Positions 35,301-41,640 of a DNA stretch of 64,000 bases are shown one piece after another. The position numbers and the translations under genes are program-made. A model generated the notes under the pieces. It was given only the letters and a program-made list of their open reading frames with translations. It searched no databases and had not been told where the DNA came from. The stretch comes from Clostridia bacterium (GTDB taxonomy: Bacteria > Bacillota > Clostridia > Christensenellales > Aristaeellaceae), in NCBI GenBank assembly GCA_017512985.1, contig JAFWEJ010000017.1, positions 62,001 through 126,000 on the forward strand, in the 5' to 3' direction. The stretch's first letter is position 1. Every line of letters begins with the position of its first letter.

Positions 35301-36914
35301 GGGAAACCGGGGAACCGGGACACTGGCCCGAAGATCCTGAAACAGATCAAAGTCCGGGTGAAGGAGAGAGGATCCCCGGGACTGCGGGGCAACCCGGAAA
35401 AAATCCCCCGGAAAAAGAAAACGGAACTGAGAAACACAGACGCGTTCAACCATACGGGAACCATGAAAGGAGAAATGAATCCGATGAAAAAGACGATTTC
35501 CATCCTGCTGACGATCACCCTGCTGCTGGCAGCCTGCGCGGCAACCACCGCCGGCGCTTCCGGCCTGTCAAATGGTGTGGCCGGCGCGTATACGGAGAAG
35601 GATACGCCGATTGAACAGGAAAAGACAATCAAAATTAAAAAGGAAATCACGGCGTACAACCCGGACAGCAGCGTAAAGTTTGTCTACGGGCCCGCAATCA
35701 CCTATAACTATGAGATTGCAGCGGCATCCGGCGACGAACTGGTCAGCATCACGGACGACCCGGACGTCCATGAATCCGGGATCGCCGCGGAGGCCACGGC
35801 GCTGCCAGGCGTTTCAGGCGTAACGTTGACCGGTACAGCGGAGAACAAAATCGAATGGACGAACGCGGATATCCTGGACGTTTCCGCTGCCGGAACCGCG
35901 AACTACAAGAACCTGACGGTCGATTTCTCGAACGTGGTCTTTACACAGCCCGGGGTTTACCGCTATAAGATCACCGAAACACCGGCGACCTACGGAACTT
36001 CCGGCGTGACGGAGGGAACCGATGACGCCCATTACCGGTACCTTGACGTATACGTTATGAGAAGCAGCACATTTGACGACGGCTCCACGGCGGCGGAGTG
36101 GACGATCTACGGCTATGTGTGCATCGACAGTTCGGCAGGAGAGGATGATATTACCCCGGCGACCACTGCCAAGACCAACGGTTTTGTCAACTCCAGTTCC
36201 ACTGCCGGTACCAGCACTGCCGACGAATACCGCACCTATAACCTGACAATCGGCAAGACGCTGAGCGGCGACGCCGCGATGAGCAGCCACAAGTTCCCGT
36301 TTGACGCCACATGGACTGCCGGAACCGCGAGCGGAACCTTCCAGTTCATTGTTGAGACTTCCGGCACAGCGCAAGTTACAAAGACTGACGTTGCCGCAGC
36401 CGCGGCGAACGCCGACGGTTCTTCTGTCAACGGTACGGCTGTTGCCGCCCATATGAAGGTCGGCGGAGCAAGCGCAGTCGGAACCGCCGATAAGGACGGT
36501 TCGCCCCTCATCGCAAACGGCGCAACCGTGAAATACATCGGTATTCCTGCCGGCACCAAGGTGACCGTGACGGAGACGAACGACGTGACCGGCACCACCT
36601 ACACGACGACGGCGACTGAAAAGATCGGCACAGGCGAAGCGGCCGACGTAGCATTCACGGGCGGCACGGCTTCCATGTCTACGGATAAAAAGACGGCGAC
36701 AACCGCTGAAAACAAGACTGTTATTTATGCCCAGGAAAGCGCCCCGGCAGCCGGCAGCGACGTGGAAATCCAGTACACCAACACGCTGGCGCTGATTTCG
36801 CCCACGGGATATGTGGCCCGCTTCGCTCCGTACGCGCTGATGCTGATCGGCGGTATCGCGCTGCTGATTATCGCGAAAAAGCATAAGAAACATCCGGACG
36901 AAGAGGACAATTAA
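26328..36914 (+). CDS. Giant surface adhesin in frame with an FctA-like pilin (3,528 codons)
   Basis: One uninterrupted frame. It holds a signal peptide (1-26), a Glu/Pro/Thr-rich stalk (about 65-165), an acidic linker (about 275-525) with four 14-residue repeats, and several strand-rich modules (about 525-950). A long stretch of InlB/Listeria-Bacteroides-type repeats follows (about 950-2750), shown by phrases such as YTFAGWYAF, HVFLGWYPNEAGEGEPFDF and YSFMGWYQVY. At about 2925-2965 sits a complete wall-sorting signal: VAPTGY, the hydrophobic YILLMLIGLILALAGTGIF and RKRSK. About 75 basic, Gly/Pro-rich codons then lead straight into a second signal peptide and pilin (entry at 35484). The first part is likely the tip or ancillary pilus adhesin. 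Whether the cell makes one chain or two is open. The start follows CCGGAGG. Confidence 0.85.
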   Translation: MKQRNRRLIAILCVLCMLFTSMPVSAWTDTVPATPTDLLPAVSEDSENGSEPEQADTEGTETDNREEQETEEPGTEEPKTEEPETKEPETEEPKTEEAATEEPGNKEAEAGEPETAEPKKEEPVTEEPETEEPATEEPETEEPATDEPETEEPEIEKPAADTEITGSDDITVTGSLEGNPPEDYLIRFIPEKTQKLCLILTTDVELSASVTDENTGIKKKFAFDHNDEDGMTVLTLPYYKVNRDSTYLIRISGRKPADFSIRMAKMSILKAEEENDGTDSGIQAEDSAASEPAETLTDTSSEPQTEIPDETPAEPAAENQAAEEGEAPAEPTTGNSITETTETLAAGADETPTEPAAEDSATETAETQAAGADDTSVTEQAAEIPVEPAENPDENRTEKRTESTAGERTETPEADNTPEEANEPAQEQPPVPDGEPAEQDTQDIPLTPADPEPADEETPATRTDLEPADPETPANRTDPEPADEETPATQTDLGPADEGTPATQTDLGPADGETAEVRIDATGSDTEAWITFMSDADIPQDAVLQVREIPEEEQKKYLARTVRTLKCDDESYLYYTKYLELKLLLDGEAVSLDTPVTVHVNLPDATEGTDALQVVRFRTLTARLLDSEITGRTISFRTDSLDVFGIGNALTPLTTQETELASVEVLGFSADTEITLKQAEAPKVEEGLDVLGSFTVEDQTKAAAGEEQNGLWIRAELNEDADLSPMESVALYRVEDGQAEVLMEDLSENNGITELDSQQLAVIRDTGYRHLTLTVNPDESNEDRQVTLDGMMPKEAEANVVDVTEQYTDCFAADAAGNEPAQETAAEQKDREQTDETGETSEEESAGTRTTLAAFEISISHSEGEYQPDEGKPISVEIVDSRISADRNIELWHIKDDGTREQITDFTVEEGRIAFEAAGFSVYVVIDHEDNTVVNPRVEFHFISKTDADALSTGTTAYYVTPRYTFRNMNNEYQCTQILHNSETLELITDPGNVSVAGMPDQFFYGWYVVDPVEISGSSDKYGIGISNTNLYYSWPVHPEAISFGKPITITETNVQIGDTIHWSMEGISGSGEVDSDGTLHVLLAPVYKKYNFVNFMLYAREENEEGQQTTPAAKNLMTRKLIAMGSAQSVEVKISDVRSNSKDSTHLIFTGWEYKDDNGTWIQKQTVDYEGVEKTDPGRDGVYLTDLSIDDEASIDLYPIFVEARWVDFVSGISGVGASFVGSRFLEAWGRALDENDQTIPRTDGENVFESLPVPERPGYTFAGWYAFAATDPETGDITNLPEHENLQPMTINYVDTTSQDNYVTYPVHIDGMSAVPITDGSGQIAFSGTFTLDTGNGQVKLFGNENGKLKFYEAMDRLKLYARWTPADTKITVIYWTENAENDEYTASAARTITTRQLCEGLEREDIVSGSTITLSDLVNCPDADFTVGIASNEILDDVGAVPKKEDPNALVAREEIFFELNEDLSDESQVIDGQGETIFNVYFSRIEFTLVFHVGHDGYAKNRGQQSAPNDNWIEYMYRDAGMPIQGQSSAGVSYEGTTPDEFKMINTLTDREYTSAYHATLENIKKDYVPKKNPAPTDNDYNLYTITAKYGAYIGDQWPSHANSAWEFPVGISKNNPNGDGTNKTLYIWTAYYDSLYFAVAKARPSTVSGGSNADINGIFRYMSGELCASQDGNSVINDAHVHHLVAYFGRAAYDQRFKQYHTLFEAVPGGWLPDGVETFPGTDFVSDDEFSLTTWTTTYTNGDKAEIIGHSFYEMDHDLLEEHLKKSPLQVISNLPPQSQLATEITGYDTVYSCYENHSRPNPEIPGQNDYHVYFFYRPKEYTLTLDFEDEPKTQQFYYKETLSDALDYEGYEEPVKEGHVFLGWYPNEAGEGEPFDFANERMPAEGVVLYPVFRQLDYIVRIDPNGGEIDHWHESSTSGGASTGFRANYNETISAYSFLERNYIRIDDAEAAELGADHTYYYINTQYISWEHDGRFVPSDLRNAMYLTAAEIDQYWTDYSNYPTEKFTSRGATKFTSKTAWMDAYFGGHDLSSLPKYRAMNTNEHYSFMGWYQVYENGSVASAPFDFNTKVKEDVRIRAMWRLDGGYYLKYNTVFAPENEPDKVISGTMYQWYDPEDPTKQLYADQSHTHILRGPIDVTQGWVFRGWRIVRNDGTEEEPVWVPLERDANNEVVYYQPGERFVVDAQYATEIPEGSSGAIIHMQAYYEPEQNTSRRPKVTELILDANENYGGGYIREEEGPLPALDHPGTSYIDTERNLDEQGRPTRILFGDTENEMAIQSNTALHLYRYASTKKDGKQFFWNDTDLFTLLGFDPSADHENPSTGHKYVPAYSPDSVIAVTRKDQTEPIVLYAMWEPKIYVTFRNNTDEDITVELGGAGTDTVRIVNQVAGEYDRIEAGRDLVVPAGEEIKIVLPKADPGVDTFTATVQNDHIWKKMSVSGEFPEGTDYGTGETDVPYGYPLTYTAVLQQDKEGIVVTYTEKDDLQVDYDINGGVWTETSTAYEHVEGDLYLLDSENMAGRKYKPADPTRASLAFIGWTTNQDIKDHTDFSRTTATTWNETVLLPQNGESLLELVRREFLWDFGDPPPYHDTLYAVWSQIETVTFDLLKEGTTYHTWTGPEPVVSDVPLAYTFWKHDGDDRYVYYSVIAGDKASKPEDPQANGVPSGKSWGFLKWLNRNNTTIPFASTAKDASNNDIINNTYDFDTPVSGPVTLVTSWTEKLPQYYTFTVENHVENGSADEEFNYTIAVVDEQVWGKFASGGGNKVGVPDQRWGSVTTKLKNNETYSVRITVTQMVSGWTAYGIGIDVFDSRGTLVKSGQVVYCDGNSKKNYTSDYIYTLKITQDEKYDCSTTVAVDPASVVGSIVYSPVGTGTNEFSFTSKHNTTTSQSATFGGTPENDFVNGQSNSLRIVFTNVMRPIVAPTGYTSRRTPYILLMLIGLILALAGTGIFRKRSKEDDTEGNPSCYAGTAGNGPPGARKDRDAPGGKPGNRDTGPKILKQIKVRVKERGSPGLRGNPEKIPRKKKTELRNTDAFNHTGTMKGEMNPMKKTISILLTITLLLAACAATTAGASGLSNGVAGAYTEKDTPIEQEKTIKIKKEITAYNPDSSVKFVYGPAITYNYEIAAASGDELVSITDDPDVHESGIAAEATALPGVSGVTLTGTAENKIEWTNADILDVSAAGTANYKNLTVDFSNVVFTQPGVYRYKITETPATYGTSGVTEGTDDAHYRYLDVYVMRSSTFDDGSTAAEWTIYGYVCIDSSAGEDDITPATTAKTNGFVNSSSTAGTSTADEYRTYNLTIGKTLSGDAAMSSHKFPFDATWTAGTASGTFQFIVETSGTAQVTKTDVAAAAANADGSSVNGTAVAAHMKVGGASAVGTADKDGSPLIANGATVKYIGIPAGTKVTVTETNDVTGTTYTTTATEKIGTGEAADVAFTGGTASMSTDKKTATTAENKTVIYAQESAPAAGSDVEIQYTNTLALISPTGYVARFAPYALMLIGGIALLIIAKKHKKHPDEEDN
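26529..26811 (+). repeat. Glu-Glu-Pro-x-Thr coding repeats
   Basis: About 18 imperfect 15-base units (GAACCGGAAACTGAA-like) encode E-E-P-x-T pentapeptides that should form an extended, rigid stalk just behind the signal peptide. Such tracts can gain or lose units by slippage. Confidence 0.8.
27687..27854 (+). repeat. Four tandem 42-bp coding repeats
   Basis: Four units of 14 codons, ADEETPATRTDLEP, ADPETPANRTDPEP, ADEETPATQTDLGP and ADEGTPATQTDLGP, follow one another without gaps within the adhesin. The last two units are nearly identical in DNA, which suggests recent duplication. Confidence 0.85.
35484..36914 (+). CDS. FctA-like major pilin (internal start in the adhesin frame)
   Basis: From ATG 35484 the protein has its own signal peptide (MKKTISILLTITLLLAACAA) and AAAGGAG 11 bases upstream, so it can be translated separately (476 residues). 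Two Spy0128/FctA-type domains follow (about 45-205 and 225-440). Likely isopeptide Lys residues are in TIKIKKEIT and LTIGKTLSG, with partners in YKITETP and EIQYTN. The C-terminus is a class B sorting signal: ISPTGY, a hydrophobic stretch YALMLIGGIALLIIA and KKHKKH. These features match the major pilin of pili built by class B sortases. A second possible start is ATG 35475. Confidence 0.75.
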   Translation: MKKTISILLTITLLLAACAATTAGASGLSNGVAGAYTEKDTPIEQEKTIKIKKEITAYNPDSSVKFVYGPAITYNYEIAAASGDELVSITDDPDVHESGIAAEATALPGVSGVTLTGTAENKIEWTNADILDVSAAGTANYKNLTVDFSNVVFTQPGVYRYKITETPATYGTSGVTEGTDDAHYRYLDVYVMRSSTFDDGSTAAEWTIYGYVCIDSSAGEDDITPATTAKTNGFVNSSSTAGTSTADEYRTYNLTIGKTLSGDAAMSSHKFPFDATWTAGTASGTFQFIVETSGTAQVTKTDVAAAAANADGSSVNGTAVAAHMKVGGASAVGTADKDGSPLIANGATVKYIGIPAGTKVTVTETNDVTGTTYTTTATEKIGTGEAADVAFTGGTASMSTDKKTATTAENKTVIYAQESAPAAGSDVEIQYTNTLALISPTGYVARFAPYALMLIGGIALLIIAKKHKKHPDEEDN

Positions 36915-36987
36915 CGGACCACGGCTGAGAATGAGCAGAACGGCATGAAGGCGTTCGGCATAAAAGAAAAAGAAGGGAGGGGTGCGC

Positions 36988-37590
36988 GTGGAGCCTGAAA
37001 AGGACGAAATGACCGGAAAAACAACGGAGCAGGAGAGCGCCGCCGGCGCGCAGGAAGCCGCGCTGAAGAAACGCCGCAGACGCAGAATGCGCGCACTCCG
37101 GTCCTTCCTGTTACGGACCGTATTGCTGGTACTTGTGGTATACGTTCTGTTCTTTCATATCGTCGGCATAACCTTTATGCCGAACAGGGATATGTACCCG
37201 AGGCTGGACGCGGGGGACCTGCTGCTGTATTACCGGCTGGAGCGGAATCCCAAAGCACAGGACATAATTGTGATCGAAAAGGCGGCGGAGGCCGGGAGTA
37301 CCCGGCAGCGCTTTGTCTGCCGCGTGGTTGCAGCGCCGGGAGACATGGTGGAGGTCTCAAAAGAGAAGGGCCTGTCCGTGAACGGCAACCCGCAGATTGA
37401 AACCGGGATCTTTTATCCGACTGAGGAGTATGAGAACCGGACGGAGTATCCGGTGAAGCTTGCGGACGGAGAATATTTTGTGATGGCGGACCGGCGGAAC
37501 GGCGGCGTGGACAGCCGCTATTTCGGGCCGGTATACCGGGATGAGATCCAGGGGATCGTGATCACGATCCTCCGGAGAAACAACCTGTAA
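36988..37590 (+). CDS. SipA-like pilus-assembly protein (signal peptidase I fold without catalytic dyad)
   Basis: A 200-residue, single-membrane-segment protein of the signal peptidase I family (membrane helix about 35-58, SFLLRTVLLVLVVYVLFFHI). Box B reads MPNRDMYPRL, with Asp68 in place of the catalytic Ser of SMxPT. Box D reads CRVVAAPGD, with Cys111 in place of the catalytic Lys. Box E is MADRRNGGVDSRYFGPV. The same Ser-to-Asp loss is known in SipA of group A streptococcus, which helps pilus polymerisation rather than cleaving signal peptides. GTG 36988 is chosen for its spacing from GGGAGG; GTG 36982 is an alternative. It lies between the pilin and sortase genes, as expected for such a partner. 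Confidence 0.85.
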   Translation: MEPEKDEMTGKTTEQESAAGAQEAALKKRRRRRMRALRSFLLRTVLLVLVVYVLFFHIVGITFMPNRDMYPRLDAGDLLLYYRLERNPKAQDIIVIEKAAEAGSTRQRFVCRVVAAPGDMVEVSKEKGLSVNGNPQIETGIFYPTEEYENRTEYPVKLADGEYFVMADRRNGGVDSRYFGPVYRDEIQGIVITILRRNNL

Positions 37591-37670
37591 AAACAATACT
37601 GAACCAGGATCCCAAACCGGAATAACAAAGAAAACGGTTTACAGAATCATACAGGGAAGGAGGACGGGCC

Positions 37671-38999
37671 GTGAAAAAGAAGACAGACGGCGTGACAAGG
37701 CTGCTGGACATCGGCAGCGGGCTTGTTTCCGTATGCGCGGGTTTGCTTGCCACGGTGCTGATCCTCTATTCCGGTTATGTGCTGTATGACAACCTGGCGA
37801 TCGAGGTCAGCGCTTTCAGTTCCAACAGCGACCTGCTGAAATACAAGCCAAGCGTAATGGCGGAAGCTCCCGCGGGGCCTTCGCTGGCCGACATCAATCC
37901 GGATTACCGGGGCTGGATCACGGTGGATGACAATCCGATTGATTATCCGGTCGTACAGGGCGGGGACGACCTGTACTACGCGTACCATGACGCAAACCGT
38001 GAAAGCTCCCTGACAGGCGCCATTTACCTGGCTGCTGCCAACAGTCCGGATTTCGCGGACAGCTACAACCTTCTGTACGGGCATCATATGAACAGCGGCG
38101 CGATGTTCGGATCCCTGGACAAATTCAGGAACGAGTCCTACTTTAATTCACATCAGAAAGCAACCGTTACCACAGAAAGCGGAAAGGTATACGACGTAAC
38201 CTTTTTTGCCGTGGTTAATACGGACGCCTATGAAAAGAAGATCTATACGGTGGGGAACAGGGCGGCAGAAGTCAAGGCCTTCCTGACAGGAAGCCGCGCG
38301 GACGACGCAGGCCTGGGCACGGAAGTGCTGATCTACAGGCAGTCCGTTGCTTCCGGAGCGAATAAGATCCTGGCGCTGTCCACCTGTGCCAGCGCGGATA
38401 CACTCGGACGGCTGGTTGTGTTCGGCAGGATGACAGAGAAGGAAAAACCGACGCCCACCACAACGACGCACGGCGGCGGTTCGAGCCCCACGCCCACGCC
38501 TACGGCAGCGCCTGAACAGGACGAAGTCAGGCTGACGGTCAGGTATCTTGATGAAACCGGCAGGAGCGTTTTCCCGGACCAGGTATTTATCCATACGCCG
38601 GGAGACCGTTACTATGTCGTGTCTCCGCAGATGCCGGGCTATGAGATGACCACGGAGGTTCTCCGGGGGACCATTGACAACGACATGACCATCGTTGTGC
38701 ATTATACGCCGAAGACCTATCACCTGACCGTAAAGTATGTTTTCCCGGATGGCACAGAAGCAACGACGGCATACAGAACAGAGGTCCGGACGGGTGAACG
38801 GTACCGCGTGGGAATCCCCGATATCGAGGGATACAGGACGCTGCGCGGGACAATAACCGGCGTGAACCCGGGCAGGGATGAATCATATACCGTGATCTAC
38901 ATTCCGGAAGGCCAGGGAGGATTTACCGGCATCGACGACTATGATACGCCGCTGAACCCGGGATATAACGATCTCCAGGTCGGCATATGCATTGAGTGA
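37671..38999 (+). CDS. Class B-type pilus sortase with two C-terminal MucBP-like domains
   Basis: A 442-residue membrane-anchored transpeptidase (N-terminal membrane helix about 17-40). The sortase domain (about 75-265) has WITVDDNPIDYPVVQ, the catalytic His in YGHHMNSGAMF (about residue 138), the nucleophile Cys239 in LSTCAS and the Arg in RLVVFGR. A long insert and this motif order fit class B sortases, which polymerise FctA-type pilins with PTG sorting signals. After a Thr/Pro linker (TPTTTTHGGGSSPTPTPT) there are two about 65-residue strand-rich repeats (VRLTVRYLDETG and YHLTVKYVFPDG starts) like MucBP modules. Such a tail is unusual for a sortase. GTG start behind GGAAGGAGG. Confidence 0.88.
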   Translation: MKKKTDGVTRLLDIGSGLVSVCAGLLATVLILYSGYVLYDNLAIEVSAFSSNSDLLKYKPSVMAEAPAGPSLADINPDYRGWITVDDNPIDYPVVQGGDDLYYAYHDANRESSLTGAIYLAAANSPDFADSYNLLYGHHMNSGAMFGSLDKFRNESYFNSHQKATVTTESGKVYDVTFFAVVNTDAYEKKIYTVGNRAAEVKAFLTGSRADDAGLGTEVLIYRQSVASGANKILALSTCASADTLGRLVVFGRMTEKEKPTPTTTTHGGGSSPTPTPTAAPEQDEVRLTVRYLDETGRSVFPDQVFIHTPGDRYYVVSPQMPGYEMTTEVLRGTIDNDMTIVVHYTPKTYHLTVKYVFPDGTEATTAYRTEVRTGERYRVGIPDIEGYRTLRGTITGVNPGRDESYTVIYIPEGQGGFTGIDDYDTPLNPGYNDLQVGICIE

Positions 39000-39015
39000 C
39001 AGGAGGAGAACGCAG

Positions 39016-40977
39016 ATGAAAAGAACGTTATGCCTGCTTGCGGCAATCCTCCTGTTCCTGGGGACCGCAGTCGCCGGGGCGGATGAGATTATCCTGCTCC
39101 CGGAAGATGTTATGACCAATCAGTGGTTCCTGGATGAAAAAGCAAAGCTGACAGTCGGCAACCCGACGCCGCTTACCGGGCATTTCTTTACGACAATGTG
39201 GGGCGGAACGACAAGCGACCTGGACGTGCAGGACCTGCTGTACGCTTATTCGCCGATCAGGTGGGACGGGGAGCTGGGCCGTTTCCGGTTTGACCGCAGC
39301 GTTGTGGAAGACGCCCTGGTTTCAAACGACGATGAGGGAAACAGAACTTATCTGATGGTCCTGGCGGAGGACCTGCTCTGGTCGGACGGGACCCCCGTTA
39401 CTGCCCGGGACTATGCTTTTTCCCTTTTGCTGCAAACGGATCCGGCAGTCGCGGAGACGGGAGGAACGCCTCTCGATTCTTCCTGGCTGGCGGGGAGCGA
39501 CGAATACAGGAGCGGCGAAGCCGGGACGCTGTCCGGACTGCGGATCATTGCGGACAATATCCTGCAGATTACGATGAAAGCGGAATCGCTTCCTTATTTC
39601 TATGAACTGAACCGGCTGAACATCCTTCCGTATCCCGCTGCGGAGATCGCTCCCGGAATCCGGATCATGGACGACGGGGAAGGCGTGTACCTGTCGCAGC
39701 CGCTGACGGCGGACCTGCTGCGGGAGTATGTGCTGGACGAAACGATCGGATACCTGAGCCATCCGCGGGTGGTGTCGGGCCCGTATGTACTGGCCAGCTT
39801 CAACGGAACGGCCGCGAACTTCGCGATCAATCCGCTGTACAAGGGAAACGAAGAGGGAATGGTTCCGCGGATCGGCGAGATTGAATATACAAAAGCTGAC
39901 AACGAAAACATGATCAGCCAGCTGGCAGACGGCAGGCTGAACCTGCTGAACAAGGTTACAAAGGCTGATACGATCCTTCAGGGCATCCAGCTGGTGCGAT
40001 CCGTACAGGATTCCTTTTCCATGGAAAATGAGACGCGCACCGGGCTGACGATGCTCTGGTTTACCGAAACCGGCCTGAGGACCCAGGACGCCGCCGTACG
40101 AAAAGCGGTCGCGCACTGCTTTGACCGTGACGGGTTTATCCGGGAATATACCGGACGCTTCGGGATGAAAACGGACGGGTTTTACGGGCTGGGCCAATGG
40201 ATGTACCGGATCGGGGCCGGCATCGCGGAACCGCCGGCTGTACAGGGGGCGGACCGGAGCGGATGGGAGAGCGTTTCGCTGGACGGCCTGACGCTGTATG
40301 AATACAACATCGACGAGGCCATAAGGCTCCTGGAGGAAGCAGGCTGGAACCTGAACGAAAACGGGGAGCATTATGACGGGACGCTGGACCTGACCCGGTA
40401 TAAACAGGAAGGGCGGGAACTGTCCGAACTGGTCCTGACGCTGCTGATGCCGGAGTCCCCGGAGGAAAGAAGAGCTATCGAAACCTGCCTGGTTGGTCCG
40501 CTGCGCAGGGCGGGGATCACGCTCCGGGTCAAAACGGCCAGTATGGAGACAATCGTGGAAATATACAAAGGCCGTGCCGAAACCGACGCGGACATCCTGT
40601 ATCTCGGAGAAAACTTTTCGATTGTTTTCGATCCGGAGATCCTGGCGCCGTATACGCAGGGAACGGAGCTGGGCTCGGTGAAGGAAGAGCTTTACGGGAT
40701 GGCGCTGGATATGGTGCGCACAGAGCCGGAAGACCTGTTGGGTTTTGAACAGAAATGGATCAGCCTGCAGGAGAAGATCACGGAAACGCTCCCGCTTCTG
40801 CCGGTTTACACAAACGTATATTTCGACTTTTTCAGCCGGAAACTGCACAATTACCGGATCACACAGGCACCGACCTGGGGCCAGGCCATTGTATCCGCGT
40901 ATATGAGCGATATGGAAGAGATTGACGAAGCAGAAAGGCAAAGAATCCAGGAAAAGCTGGATGAAACAGGAAACTGA
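39016..40977 (+). CDS. Family 5 extracellular solute-binding protein (peptide-type), without transporter
   Basis: A 653-residue exported protein. The signal peptide (MKRTLCLLAAILLFLGTAVAG) lacks a lipobox Cys. The rest is a full-length SBP_bac_5 domain as in oligopeptide- and dipeptide-binding proteins: LLWSDGTPVTARDYAFSLL near residue 125, GLTMLWFTETG, AVRKAVAHCFDRDGF and a second lobe to the end. No permease or ATPase gene is nearby. It starts 16 bases after the sortase stop behind AGGAGGAG and ends at a terminator, so it belongs to the pilus operon. The role there is unknown. Confidence 0.88.
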   Translation: MKRTLCLLAAILLFLGTAVAGADEIILLPEDVMTNQWFLDEKAKLTVGNPTPLTGHFFTTMWGGTTSDLDVQDLLYAYSPIRWDGELGRFRFDRSVVEDALVSNDDEGNRTYLMVLAEDLLWSDGTPVTARDYAFSLLLQTDPAVAETGGTPLDSSWLAGSDEYRSGEAGTLSGLRIIADNILQITMKAESLPYFYELNRLNILPYPAAEIAPGIRIMDDGEGVYLSQPLTADLLREYVLDETIGYLSHPRVVSGPYVLASFNGTAANFAINPLYKGNEEGMVPRIGEIEYTKADNENMISQLADGRLNLLNKVTKADTILQGIQLVRSVQDSFSMENETRTGLTMLWFTETGLRTQDAAVRKAVAHCFDRDGFIREYTGRFGMKTDGFYGLGQWMYRIGAGIAEPPAVQGADRSGWESVSLDGLTLYEYNIDEAIRLLEEAGWNLNENGEHYDGTLDLTRYKQEGRELSELVLTLLMPESPEERRAIETCLVGPLRRAGITLRVKTASMETIVEIYKGRAETDADILYLGENFSIVFDPEILAPYTQGTELGSVKEELYGMALDMVRTEPEDLLGFEQKWISLQEKITETLPLLPVYTNVYFDFFSRKLHNYRITQAPTWGQAIVSAYMSDMEEIDEAERQRIQEKLDETGN

Positions 40978-40986
40978 AAAGAAGAT

Positions 40987-41020
40987 CCGGGACGGACAGA
41001 GGACGTTCCGGAATTTTTTT
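40987..41020 (+). terminator. Terminator of the pilus operon
   Basis: CCGGGACG and CGTTCCGG form an 8-bp stem (one G-T pair) with a nine-base loop, followed by AATTTTTTT. Confidence 0.85.
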
Positions 41021-41031
41021 ACGGAGATACC

Positions 41032-41060
41032 TTGACAGACGAGGTATATATGTGTATGAT
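41032..41060 (+). promoter_or_regulatory. Promoter of the PadR gene
   Basis: Consensus TTGACA, a 17-base spacer and TATGAT, 24 bases before the PadR start. The spacer and -10 region contain ATATATGTGTATGATATA, an imperfect dyad where PadR could bind and repress its own gene. Confidence 0.75.
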
Positions 41061-41083
41061 ATAAATCGAAAGGAGGGGTGACT

Positions 41084-41407
41084 ATGACAATCTCAGCAGA
41101 CCTGCTGCGCGGATATACGGATACGATCATTATGCGGCAGCTGGCAGAAACGGACGGTTACGGCTACGGCATCAGCCGCGCGGTCGCGGAAAAGAGCGAC
41201 GGGATGGTACAGCTGAAGGAAGCAACGCTGTATACGGCGTTCCGGAGGATGGAAGAGAGCGGGTATATCAGTTCCTACTGGGGAGATGAAGCAACAGGAG
41301 CGCGCAGGCGGTATTACAGCCTGACAGGGCCCGGGAGGGATAAGCTCGCGGAAGATAAGGACGCATGGGAAGAAACACGCAGGGTAATGGACACATTGCT
41401 GGGGTGA
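41084..41407 (+). CDS. PadR-family transcriptional regulator
   Basis: A 107-residue winged-helix regulator. LRGYTDTIIMRQLAETDGYG is the usual start of the DNA-binding domain, KEATLYTAFRRMEESGYI the recognition helix and its neighbour, and RRRYYSLTGPGRDKL the wing. It is of the short subfamily that is paired with HAAS/DUF1700 and DUF4097 proteins, as here. ATG 41084 has AAAGGAGGGG upstream; an in-frame GTG two codons earlier is inside that site. It is likely autoregulated and controls the downstream partner. Confidence 0.93.
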   Translation: MTISADLLRGYTDTIIMRQLAETDGYGYGISRAVAEKSDGMVQLKEATLYTAFRRMEESGYISSYWGDEATGARRRYYSLTGPGRDKLAEDKDAWEETRRVMDTLLG

Positions 41408-41640
41408 GTGGAGGACGCTCGCTGACAAGGGGTCTCGATTTGGGATACGCTCGCGCTAACGCTGCCCAGGGCTGCCGCCCGTTCTCCACTGAGAAAGAGC
41501 CACTGGCTCTTTCTCCGGGCGTTCCGAACCCCGCGTAGCGGTTCCAAGCTCTGACTTCCTTAACAGCCGTCAATCGCTAAGAACCGACACTGCGGATGTC
41601 ACCCAAATCGGAAATCCCCGCCGCGCTCGCTTAAGAAGAA
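41407..41640. other. Structured non-coding stretch between PadR and its partner
   Basis: About 230 bases with several nested inverted repeats: AGTGGAG (41407-41413) with CTCCACT (41484-41490), a near-perfect 11-bp hairpin GAGAAAGAGCC/GGCTCTTTCTC (41491-41515), GAACC/GGTTC near 41525-41543, and CGATTTGGG (41436-41444) with CCCAAATCG (41602-41610). Open frames across it are short and unlike any protein. It resembles a repeated intergenic element inserted in the operon. Confidence 0.6.

Noticed and set aside
26328..36914. Annotating the adhesin and pilin as two genes with a stop between them
   Set aside because: The given sequence has no stop in the linker, so I report the single frame and mark the internal pilin start separately.
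36988..37590. Calling this protein a functional signal peptidase I
   Set aside because: The Ser and Lys of the catalytic dyad are replaced by Asp and Cys, so peptidase activity is unlikely.
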